Assembly (NCBI RefSeq): GCF_002127325.2
Contig: NC_035449.2
Coordinates: forward strand, 146,023,946 to 146,087,945
Direction of reading: 5' to 3'
DNA length: 64,000 nucleotides
From: Helianthus annuus
Taxonomy: Eukaryota > Streptophyta > Magnoliopsida > Asterales > Asteraceae
Shown here: positions 54,573-64,000 of the stretch, in pieces
Layout of the letters: each line of letters opens with the position of its first letter
Position numbering within the stretch: position 1 is the first letter of the stretch
Position numbers and translations under genes: made by a program
The notes under the pieces: model-generated
The model's database searches: none
What the model saw: the letters and a program-made list of their open reading frames with translations, nothing else
Told to the model about the DNA's origin: nothing

Positions 54573-57500
54573 ATGTCAACCGGAGAACATCAAGAAGGTC
54601 TTGCTGAAGAGATGTCGACTGAACTTCCACCGTTGAAGTGGTCGAGAGCGTCTTTTGATGGTTTAGTTCAGAATTTCAAATTTCCAGAGAGCTGGGGTGC
54701 TCTGTTCCCTGAAGAGGGGCAGACGGCAGCAGATGCTCCGGCCGGGTATATTACCCTCTTTTGGGATTTTTTCTGTGATGGCAACTTTCGTTTGCCTGTA
54801 ACAAGGTTTTTTCTTGAAATTCTTGAGTTTTACAGTATTCATCTTTCTCAACTGCATCCTATTGGCATGGTTAGGGTCTGACATTTTGAGTTTGTGTGTC
54901 GGACCATGCATATTGAGCCAACCGTTCCTCGATTTAGGGTTTTTTTTATCAAATGCATTGTACCCAAGGGTTCTATTCATTTGTTCAGAGAGCCACTGCA
55001 AAGAAAATTTTGCTTCATCCCCCAAAATCTTTCCATGATTGGAAGCAAAAATTCTTCTTTATTAAGGCCGGAGTGATTCCGGTAAGAATGGTTTTAAGGG
55101 GAAAGGAAGATGTTCCTGTTGAAACGCTCCGGACCCCTTCTGATGAAACTTGGTACCAAGATTTGAAGGAAATTCCTAACATTATTTTGCCGGAAAAAGC
55201 CCTTGTTGGAGCTGGTATGAGTTTGAACTGGAGGATGGACCGGGACGACAAGCCTGTGTATACAGAGGGAGGCCATGGTATGATTGAGCATGTTCCCCTG
55301 TTCTTTTTTTTTTTTTGAGCATGTTCCCCTTTTCTTGCAGTTGTTTCGTTGTATGTTGTTGCATATAAGAGAGAAGGGGGAAAGATGGATACCATCAAGA
55401 AAAAGCCTGATGAAGAGCTTTGGTACCATCGTATTGCGAGGAATTTTGCTCTTCCGCGGGACGCGGATTTGGCTGAACAGCCTGCTGTTGGTGCGGGTAA
55501 GATTGTGCATACTGTTTGTTTTTTCTTGTTGTTGCGCGTTTGAGTGAATTGCTCTTTGCGCTTTATAGGTGAGTTGTCAAGTTTGGGCATAGGCCTGAGA
55601 AGAAAAGACGCGCGACGACTAGTAATATTGCGCCAAAAAAGAGTGATGCTGAGAAGACTCAATCTTCTAAAGCTAAGAATGTTGGGGAGAAGAAAGGTAT
55701 GCGCCATTCTTCTGACAAGTGTGATTATGTGGTGGTTTCTGATACTTTGGAGGGTCTTGCGCCTGCAGTTACTATTAGGCGACCTAAACCAGAACCAAAA
55801 GATTCTGCTGATATCCCTCCATCCAACACACATGATCCGATTGATTTGGAATCTAGCCCTGAGCATTTGGTGCAAAGGGGAGCAAGCAAGAGAAAACAAA
55901 CTGATACTGACGCGGAGGGTCAACCTCCTAAGAAGGTTCAGAGAAAGAAAATTACCCGAAGAGGGAATCTTGATGCTTTTGTTACGGAATCTGTTCCTGG
56001 TAAGTAGCATCTTCCCTTATTTCCTTTTTATGGATTAGATCCTTACGGATTTTTATTTTTACAGCAGCTCCTGTTGCTCCAATTCCCACGAACTTGCGAT
56101 CCGTGGTGAATGAAGAACTTCCTTCTACCCCTCCGCATGCTTCTGCGGCTTACCAGTTGAACCCTACAGAGGGTGCAGATGATGATGTAGAGAAGACTGT
56201 TGAAACTGAGAGGCCTGCTGATGCTGGCCTAGGTATGGTGAATGATGCTGATAATCCTTCGGCCCCTGAGGTGATTGCTCAAGACCAGGGGGGAGGGGCA
56301 ACTGAGAAAACTCCTACTCCTTCTCCTTCAGACACTATGCCGGAGCATGCTGAGAGGGCGACGGTTGAAGAGCAAGATTCGTCTGCCAGTGTTAGTAAAC
56401 AATCTCCCATCCGCCCAGAGGAAACTTTGGGAGATTATTACTACCGGACTTATTCAGAGAAGGATGCTGCTGACCTTCACGCCCCCGTTTGGAATTTGAA
56501 GAAGGGGGATACTTTCGCGGACTGGCATGTGTGCCAAGATTGGTTGCAGGGAATACTTCCACCTGGGGAGATCAAATTTCAGGAGGACCGGTCTTATGAG
56601 CAGGCCTACCAGTCTTATGTTGCTGAGACTGCTTCTCATGTCTCTACCACCCACCGTATTGTTCGTGAGTGGTATAATATGCATAAAGAGCAGAAATCTT
56701 TTATGGCGGCTTAGAAGAAATTTTCCAACGATGAGAGACGTCTGGCTCAATTGATGGCTAAATTAAAAGATGATCAAGCCAAGTTCGAGGCTGAGCGCAA
56801 GACTGAGGAATGGTCTGTTGCTGGTTGGAAAAGAAAGGCAGAAGCTGAAGATGCTCTCCTTTCCGAGGAACGTAAGAATTGGAGGAAGATTTGCGAAAAA
56901 AGATAATGCTGAGAAAACAAACCTTCGCACCATTATTAGTAACCTCAAGGCTGATGCTGAAAAGCTGAAGAATCAAGATGCGGAGGTTGAAAGATTGAAG
57001 AAGGAGAAAGCGGATGCAGAGGCTGCGCTGGCGGAGGCGCGTACTCATAGGGAACGGAGTGAGCAACGGGAGGTACAAGCTTTAACCACTCTTGCCATTA
57101 GAGATAAAGAACTAGAGGAACTTACTGCTTTGGTTTCTGACCAGGAACAACTGAAGAAAGACCTGGAGCTTGCGCGTTCCGACTATACTGAAACCTCCCG
57201 CCGTTTGACTGAGGTTGAAGAAAAACTGGAAAATTCAGAAACGGCGCGGGTCACAGCGGAAAGCGAGCTAGAGCCTTTAAAGAATGATATGGCCTAGTTG
57301 AAAGATCGCGGAATTGCTTGTGTAAGTTCCTTTCCTTTTTTATTGTGAAATCATGTATACGCTTGCTTTGCTCTCTTTTTTTTACCAATTTCGCTTGATT
57401 TCATAGGTTGCTGAATCTGTATTAAACTGTAAAGAACTGGATAAAACTGTTGCTGAATTGGTGGTTGCTGCACGACGGGATGGGTATGCGCAAGGTTACG

Positions 57501-57724
57501 CAGAATGTTCCCATCATGTGAATGACGCGCTGAAGGTTAGCTGGGATGATAGCAAGGCTGCTACTTTTGGCGTGAATACTGCCGCTGCGCTTGCTTCCAT
57601 GAAGACAGAGTTTAATAACTTGCAACTTCCAGTCATGGAGTTGATAAATGTGGCGCTGCAATCGGATGATCACGTAGCGCAGCTTAAGGAAATCTTTCTG
57701 GATGAGGGTGAAGATTTAGTGTAG
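54573..57724 (+). pseudogene. Antisense accessory gene of the Tat element (PF04195-like)
   Basis: Exons inferred from GT-AG signals and reading continuity are 54573-55277, 55341-55496, 55569-55999, 56065-57321 and 57407-57724. The first part (FKFPESWGALFPEEGQTAAD, PAGYITLFWDFFCDGNFRLP) matches, from memory, the putative gypsy-type transposon domain PF04195 found in plant Tat elements. Then come SSDKCDYVVVSD, an acidic/basic linker, and a long coiled coil (about 56700-57290). It ends ELVVAARRDGYAQGYAECSH. Lesions include frameshifts near 54890, 54940, 55590 and 56895 and stops at 56712 and 57295. TATATAACA near 54478 could be its own promoter. Extra ORFs are documented in Tat elements. Their function is unknown. 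Confidence 0.8.
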
Positions 57725-58205
57725 GATGTAATTGTTTTGAACAATTTGTTTTTCGTGGGATGTAAATCCTTGTTTTGTTGTGCTGTTGCGCAAAAATTCG
57801 AAACACTGTTGTGTTTGAATCTTTTCAGGACGTATTTGTACGCTGAAGGTAATATGTTTCTATTTGTTTAAATGACTTTACAATATTTTGCATGAGTACA
57901 ATTGCTTTTACTTGAGTAAGGCGAATGAAGTTGGTATGAAGCTCATGTGTGAATTTTATGGTCGTTTGTGATGTAACCACTGACCGCGCATGGAGCTTAT
58001 TTTTTACTACCATAATGTTTTTGCGCTTACTAAAAAGAAATTGCATGCATTTTGTAAACAAAAATAATAGAAACTTTGTAATTTTATTCATGGATAAAGC
58101 TCAGAGGCGTTACAAAGTCTTTAATAATTAGATGGAACTTAACTTACTCCCTGATAGTTTCGCCATATTTGATGTTTTTTCCTGCGGGGAACTCTACAGA
58201 GTCCC
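57725..58205. other. Spacer between antisense ORF and gag of the Tat element
   Basis: AT-rich, with no ORF of note. The two convergent genes end here, so this is where their transcripts would meet. It also marks where pol is missing. Confidence 0.6.
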
Positions 58206-59794
58206 TTAAGTCTTTGCCCGTTTGCTGGAGGTCTCTTCTCCCCGGGTAATCTGCTTAATCTCCTTGCGCATATTCTGGAGTAGATGCGTAAACTCCCCAT
58301 TTTTGAGCGCTCTCTCTATGTCTGTGCGCAAGGATATGCAGTTGTTTGTGGTGTGCCCAGTGTCCTTATGATATTCGCAGTACTGCGCCAGGTCTTGACC
58401 ACGTTTACTCTTCATCGGAATTGGTGGTTTGAACTGATAATCCTCAGTACTCAGAACCTCTGCCGGGGTCTTTGTTAGGGGGGTCCACTGCCTCTCCCTA
58501 TTTTCATGCTTGTTTTCTCTTTGAGCAGAGAGTTTGTTAATTGTTGTGCGAGCATCTTCAGAGGAACGACTTCCGGATGACTCGCGCCATGATTTTTTGA
58601 ACCTTCTCTCGCCCGTTGCGCTTAAATCTGTGGGCCTGTTGTGTGGTGGTGGTGGCCTGTTTGTAGTAAGGTTTTTCTCCGTCTGCGCATAAACCTTGGC
58701 CGCCGCCATTATCTTTTCCTAACTCTTGGGAAGGCCCTCTGTTCCGGATAATACTTTGACCATGTCGTCACATCTGACCGCGTACTTAAACTGAGCACGG
58801 ATTAGTTGTTCGTGAACACCACCGATCTCCAACACTTCCTTGTTATATCTGGTGATAAAATCCTCCAGATTCTCGTCATCTCGACGCCATATGTTCATGA
58901 CATCGGATGTATCCTGCATGGAACGCCTTTGCTGGCTGAAGTGTGTTAAGAATTTTTGGCGCAGGTCTTTCCATGACTCGATTTGCCCCGTCGGTAGGTT
59001 ATCAAACCAGATTCGCGTTGGGCCAGTTAATGTTTGAACAAACAAATGACACCAAAGCGGAAGAGTCCAACCGCCAACCAACCCTGCACTGGTGAAGACT
59101 CTCAGATGGTCATCGGGGTCAGTTAACCCATTGAATTTCCCGACGTTAGATGGTAATTTTGCCCTCTCCAATGGAGCCAGAGCTATCTCCAGTATAAACT
59201 TTGAGTTTTCCGCTGCTTCTGCAGGGCGGTAAACTAAGTCATAATTATGCTCTGCCTCAGGGTTGTAAACCGCTCGAGGCCTGGATTTGTTAGAGTTTGG
59301 GTGTAGTCTGTTGAATACGCTAGTGTTTGCACTCAAACAATATGTTTGATCTGATTCATCGGTGTGAGCATCCCTTTGGGATCCCAACCTATCATGAACC
59401 GATTGCCTTTGACGAGGGTGTGATTCATGGTGTTGCCTGTGGTAGCCGCTTGTACCATCATAAGTTGATTCTTCTCGCTGGGAAGCATGGGCCCTAGATC
59501 CCGGCCTTCGTGATTGTGTTACGGGAGCAGTTTGAGCACACAACTGTGTGTATACTGCATTAATGCCCCTTGTGACCGGACATACCATGATATCGGAGTT
59601 TCTCCCGGTGGTAAAATTGATTGAGCGGGATCTGTAGGAAATATCCCTGGGGTGACAGGGTCATTTGCTCCATTAGATTGAACTTCATTATCGTCTGAGG
59701 CCTCTTCTACCATCCCTTCTACTGGTAAATTGTTTCCGACATTTGGTCGAGGACCGAGTTGTCGGTGAGAAGATGAATTTTCTGCCATGTGCAA
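58206..59794 (-). pseudogene. gag: Tat-lineage Gag, broken
   Basis: Read on the minus strand: MHMAENSSSHRQLGPRPNVG from 59794, a frameshift near 59560, then the capsid region. That region shows FNGLTDPDDHLRVFTSAG, LPLWCHLFVQTLTGPTRIWF, LRQKFLTHFSQQRRS, and DDENLEDFITRYNKEVLEIG. A TAG at about 58717, probably from TGG, precedes KIMAAAKVYAQTEKN. It runs on to a zinc-binding segment YCEYHKDTGHTTNNC and a stop at 58206. It would form particles and package the element RNA; as read it is inactive. The lack of pol makes the element doubly dependent. Confidence 0.88.
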
Positions 59795-59855
59795 AAACAG
59801 AAAAAATGGAATGAACTGAACCGAAACGAGGTAGAAACTAGAAAAACTGAGAAAA

Positions 59856-59867
59856 CGGTGGGCGCCA
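59856..59867 (-). other. Primer binding site of the Tat element
   Basis: On the minus strand TGGCGCCCACCG starts two bases inside the internal end of the 5' LTR at 59869. This primer type is usual for Tat elements. Confidence 0.85.
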
Positions 59868-60759
59868 ATGAAGAAACACCAGATAAATGGTCGGAACCGA
59901 AGTATCTATGGGGTTTGAATCCGCATAAAGGGTTAGTTCTCTCTCGATTGATTCAGTTGCTACCGAGCTTCTTCTCCGGTGATTCTGCAAAACAGAGCAC
60001 CGTTAGCCTCGTCAAGGGGAGAAGAGGGTTCTCTCCTTGACCCGACTCCGGTGTGAGAATAAGTATTGGTAATGGAGAAGATAAAGTATTTGAGAAGTGA
60101 ATGTGATCTGAGTTTATACCTGAATAGTTCTCCTATTTATAACCGGGAGTTTGGGAGGGAAAACCTGTTATTGAAAAGATAACGGAAGATGCTAACGTCG
60201 TAGCGGTTACATTTCCTTCCGTTAAGTTCTTTAAAATCCACGTCAAGTTGCCTTGATCCGATGTGAATGCACACGGATCGTGACTTGATCTATGGTTAGG
60301 GATTTGCCACGTGGAAAGTGACTTATGTGGATATCATTCTCCAATTACATGCTATCGTTGTGATTTCATGAACGTATGTGATAATGACACGTGTCCAGAC
60401 GGTTATAACCGTCTAAGTGGTGCACGATCATATTCTTTCTAGAAGATTACTGCTGTAATCTGGTGTGACACCTTATTGTGTGTACACAGCTGATAAAATT
60501 CCAAGTCTGGGTAAAATGATATCCAAGTTTGGATATTTGGGCGGGAGTATTGATCTCAGGGTTTTAACCCTTGCTAAATGGAAGGCGGCGCAAGGATTTT
60601 ATGCTTTCCTTTGGGCGCGCGACTATCGCTTGTTGATTTCTTCCTCCTTTCTGTAAGACCAATGCGCGCTCGCGCAAGGTTAAAAGGTTGAAAGGCCAGT
60701 TGGTGGTATGGTCTCGAACCCTTTTTATGAGGTTTTTGGGACCTTACCCCTTCAGTCAC

Positions 60760-62840
60760 CGAAAAATTGTATCACTCGCGACATGTGGAATTTATCTCCC
60801 ACATTTTTTCCATTCCAAGATAAAAGATCCACACCTACTGCCACCACCTATGACTTATTTTTGCATGCAAATAAGTCCTTCACCACACCAACTTTTCCAT
60901 GCAATCCCATTTCTCAATCCCCTTTACACGTTGCACCTAACACATCCCATGCATCACCTTCTCTCACACTTTCCTTTCCCTTATCCACTCAAAACTCATC
61001 CACCTCTGATAACGTGTCCACCTCTCCTATTCACCCTCAACCTACCTTAACACATACATCTCCCACTGCTTCCGATCTCGCGCCCGACGACACACTTTCT
61101 AATCTCACTCCAGAAACCACACCACTCACTACACCTTCTCAAATAACACCCATCGCCACACCCGTTACCACATCGAACACCACATCCACACCTCCTCAAC
61201 GTCGTCAACCTAAGCCTAACCCAAAATATTATAACTCTAACTTCATTAACTCCACCACACTTCATCCTCTTCCCCTCTCTCTCGAACCTACAACCCACAC
61301 CCAACCCATGAAAGATCCAACTTGGCGACAAGCTATGGACCTTGAATACAATGCTCTCCTTCAAAACCAAACATGGGAGCTTGTTCCTCACACTACTCAA
61401 ACCCCCCATCGGGTGCAAATGGGTATTCCGAATCAAACGTAAACCCGATGGCACTATCGACAAGTACAAAGCACGCCTAGTTGCAAAGGGGTTTCATCAA
61501 CAGTTTGGTAAGGATTACTTTGACACTTTCAGTCCGGTTACAAAACCGGTAACCATTCGCACAGTTCTGTCTATTGCTCTCTCCAAACGTTGGTCCTTAC
61601 GTCAACTCGATGTAAATAACGCATTCCTTCATGGTACCCTTCATGAAAACGTGTTCATGATCCAACCACCAGGATTCATCAACTCGGAATTTCCAACTCA
61701 TATTTGCAAACTCAAAAAGTCTCTTTACGGGCTCAAACAAGCCCCGCGGGCGTGGTACAACGAGTTAACTTCTTTTCTAATCACTTCGGCTTTCAAAAAT
61801 CCTTATCTGATGCTTCTCTTTTCATATTTAACAAGGATGGTATTACTTGCTACTTCCTTGTCTATGTCGATGACATTGTTCTAACGGGAAACAATGACCA
61901 GTTTCTAGATCGTTTTGTTCGAGCATTAGGCAACAAATTTTCCATTAAAGATCTAGGCAACCTCCACCATTTCCTAGGCATTGAAGTCATTCCCACACCT
62001 CAAGGTCTATTTCTCTCCCAACACCGCCACATCCAAGATATTCTTACCACTTTCAAAATGGATGGTGCAAAAGATGTCCTCACCCCTCTAAGTGTCTCGG
62101 ACCCACTTTCACCCACGGATCCATCCCCATCCGCTGATCCAACACCATATCGCCAACTTGTTGGCACCCTACAATACCTTGCTTTCACACGACCTGACAT
62201 CTCGTTTGCTGTCAATAAACTTTCACAATTCATGCACAATCCCAAACAGTCACATTGGCAAAGTCTCAAACGGGTTCTTCGTTATCTAAAAGGCACGGTA
62301 CACTACGGCTTATTCTTGAACCGTAACTCTCCCCTTGAAGTACAAGCATTTTCGGACTCAAACTGGGGGGGAATTAATGATGGGGGCCGGTCTACAACGG
62401 CCTACTTAATTTATCTCGGATCCAATATAATCTCTTGGAAGTCATCAAGACAAAAGACGGTGTCTCGTTCCTCTACAGAAGCAGAGTACAAAGCCATTGC
62501 AAACGCGGCGGCAGAAATTTCATGGGTAAAAAATTTATTATATGAACTTGGAATTCAATGCAAGCGTCCTCCCACACTGCTTTGTGATAACACTGGTGCC
62601 ACATATCTATGTTCAAACCCGGTATATCACTCTCGCATGAAACATGTAGCCTTGGACTATCACTTCGTCAGAGAACAGGTAAATGCGGGTCAACTTAAGG
62701 TCCTTCATGTCAGCTCCAAAGACCAGCTTGCAGACGCTCTCACCAAGCCGCTTCCGAGAATGTCATTTATATCTCTTCGTTCCAAGATCGGAGTATCCAA
62801 CGGCTCCTCCATCTTGCGGGGGCGTATTAACAATATATAA
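60760..62840 (+). pseudogene. Copia polyprotein: integrase tail, RT and RNase H
   Basis: This continues the frame cut at 53271. A Pro/Thr/Ser-rich linker (about 60880-61270) joins integrase to RT. RT starts near 61310 ([20 protein letters not shown]). The frame shifts in the C run near 61405, continues as [13 protein letters not shown], and shifts again near 61790. The catalytic YVDD is at 61863-61874. RNase H keeps [21 protein letters not shown] and [10 protein letters not shown]. The frame ends RGRINNI with its stop inside the 3' LTR. Apart from the frameshifts the motifs are well preserved. Confidence 0.92.
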
Positions 62841-63039
62841 CTTACATTTATTTATTTTCTATTATATATATTTATTGCACATATTAAATTCAAATCATTG
62901 TATATTAGAAAGTCAAATATTGTTGTAACAATTCCTAATTCTCCTCCTTGATTAGTGCTTGTAATCGCTTTAAATATTATAGTCAATAATGAGAATGAAA
63001 TCACCTTTCAATCGTAATCCTTCTGTGGTTACTTCCATA
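62825..63039 (+). repeat. 3' LTR of the TA...TA copia element
   Basis: The 215-bp LTR is preceded by the purine-rich CTTGCGGGGGCG (62813-62824) and followed by TSD TATTC. Confidence 0.92.
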
Positions 63040-63044
63040 TATTC

Positions 63045-63160
63045 TGGATGACGGGAAACTTCTTATGTCGTCTAAGTCTTCAAATCAACTTGTCATCTAC
63101 GACATTTTAAAGGCTCATATAACGAGGTGAATGCCTTGACGAGTTTTGACCTAGTAGAGA
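63045..63160 (+). pseudogene. F-box-associated domain fragment, end of second copy
   Basis: After the TSD the frame reads DDGKLLMSSKSSNQLVIYDI and LKAHITR, the closing strand-and-loop region of a type 1 F-box-associated domain, then a stop. With the piece ending at 50829 it forms one interrupted domain. Confidence 0.7.
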
Positions 63161-64000
63161 GGCTACAATCTGTAGAATATGTCGAAGATTGATATCACCA
63201 TTGCACATATGTTCTGTTAGCATATGAGCGATCCTTTGAATTAAGTGCTACTTCCTCATCAGTTTCGTGACACCTACATGCGGAGCCTATTAATTTATCT
63301 TTATTTTTAAACAAATTTTAATTTTTAGAATTGGAATTGAAAAAATTTCCATCAAATATTGTGTTTGCTTAGTTTTTAATGAAATTGAAATTTGAGAACA
63401 TTCCATTACATTCCACATGTCAAAAAAGGAATTTAACAATCCTTCTAGGGATGGAATCTAAACTTTCCACTAGAATTGATTTAGTTTACCCAAAACCCCT
63501 TGTTATTCTTCTACCTCTACTCTATAGTTCTTGACAGAATCCATGAACCATTTCTCTTTAACGCCATCCGTAACAGTTAATACTCCATAAGGGGCATTTT
63601 CCACCACATTAGCATACTAATTAGCCCCTTAAAAAATATATAATTGGTTGATGCCCTTTAATGCCCTTTCGTTACTTTCCATGTTGTTCTCTCCATTGGG
63701 CATTATACTAGAATCATTCCTCCTTCTTTATGCTCCTATAACGCCCAAAAGATGGTGTTGGGGGAGTTATCAAGCCTCTTCACGCCTCTATAGTGCCCCA
63801 TTATGCATTGCCCAACCCCATGTACAGAATTTGGACGATAGTCAAAGACTTTTCTATTAACTTTTCTTTCTTTTTTTTCGCAGCGCTTGTGTTTTTTTAG
63901 AAGTGTTGTTTCTTTTATGATGTGTTCCCGAGTAGTCTATTGTTTGTTTGTTTGTTTGTTTGTTTAAATTAGTTATTGACATGCATGTTCTTCTAGTGAT
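63161..64000. other. Right end of the window, no gene seen
   Basis: AT-rich. A GGGGCATT/AATGCCC-type inverted theme at about 63590-63830 could be a decayed MITE. A (TTTG)n microsatellite lies at 63941-63964. Confidence 0.45.

Larger units (their letters stand above)
53272..60754 (-). mobile_element. Tat-lineage Ty3/gypsy element lacking pol, with antisense ORF
   Basis: The two 886-bp LTRs (53272-54157, 59869-60754) run TGAAGAAACAC to CCCCTTCA and differ at about a dozen positions. TSD GTCAC (53267-53271, 60755-60759). On the minus strand the primer site TGGCGCCCACCG (59867 to 59856) and the gag fit the Tat lineage. AGACTGGGGGGACT, read on minus at about 54158-54172, is the polypurine tract. 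Protease, RT, RNase H and integrase are absent. In their place is a multi-exon ORF on the opposite strand (54573-57724). Confidence 0.92.
50835..63039 (+). mobile_element. Ty1/copia element with TA...TA LTR ends, split by a Tat element
   Basis: The 215-bp LTRs (50835-51049 and 62825-63039) begin TATTAACAATATATAAC and end TTACTTCCATA. They differ at three bases by eye. The TSD TATTC (50830-50834, 63040-63044) fixes these ends, so the usual TG...CA is absent. The primer-site-like TGGTATCAAGAGC follows at once. The polyprotein has Gag, protease, integrase, RT and RNase H in copia order. It is inactivated by a stop, frameshifts and the nested Tat element. Short LTRs suggest the Ale lineage. Confidence 0.92.

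Noticed and set aside
55015..56010. 331-codon minus-strand ORF
   Set aside because: It is antisense to exons and two introns of the Tat accessory gene, has no retroviral motif, and is most simply a shadow ORF.

Overview
This is nuclear DNA of a flowering plant. Most of it is transposable elements nested inside one another, around one intact host gene and one shredded host gene. The repeat families, and a 260-residue COP9 signalosome subunit 7 gene with plant-type introns, point to a eudicot. The look of the LTR families suggests Asteraceae, but that is inference without a search.

Layout. (1) 1-19932: an LTR of an old Ty3/gypsy element, split by a Tekay/Del-type chromovirus (425-17658, target-site duplication TGTGT). 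That chromovirus is split inside its integrase by a very young, pol-less SIRE/Maximus-type Ty1/copia element (7216-15470, TSD CAAAG). (2) 19933-21500: a minus-strand non-LTR reverse transcriptase relic. (3) 21875-30620: a non-autonomous Mutator-like element (9-bp TSD) that appears to carry a ferric reductase exon fragment (Pack-MULE). It is split by an Athila-type non-autonomous LTR element (22391-29757) with two unfamiliar ORFs and many copies of a CACGGGGCCGTG-like motif. (4) 31257-31966: a short Helitron. (5) 32784-36579, minus strand: intact CSN7 in nine exons. (6) 36807-37237: a hAT-type MITE just upstream of CSN7. (7) 38651-43818: a large fold-back element made of inverted arms full of small palindromes, itself hit by a hAT MITE (40386-40966) and a second MULE (41836-43257). 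(8) 43996 to about 63160: F-box gene pieces interrupted by a gag-only copia element (44373-46728), tRNA-derived SINEs, and a copia element with non-canonical TA...TA LTR ends (50835-63039). A Tat-lineage element (53272-60754) sits in that copia; it lacks pol but keeps gag and a five-exon antisense ORF.

How it fits together. Almost every insertion is bounded by a target-site duplication read directly from the sequence, so the order of events can be reconstructed. Most elements cannot move alone: several keep only Gag or accessory ORFs and must borrow enzymes from relatives. CSN7 is the only gene that looks functional. The items most worth follow-up are the non-autonomous families with conserved non-pol ORFs (Athila-type, Tat-type, SIRE-type), the fold-back element, and the Pack-MULE.
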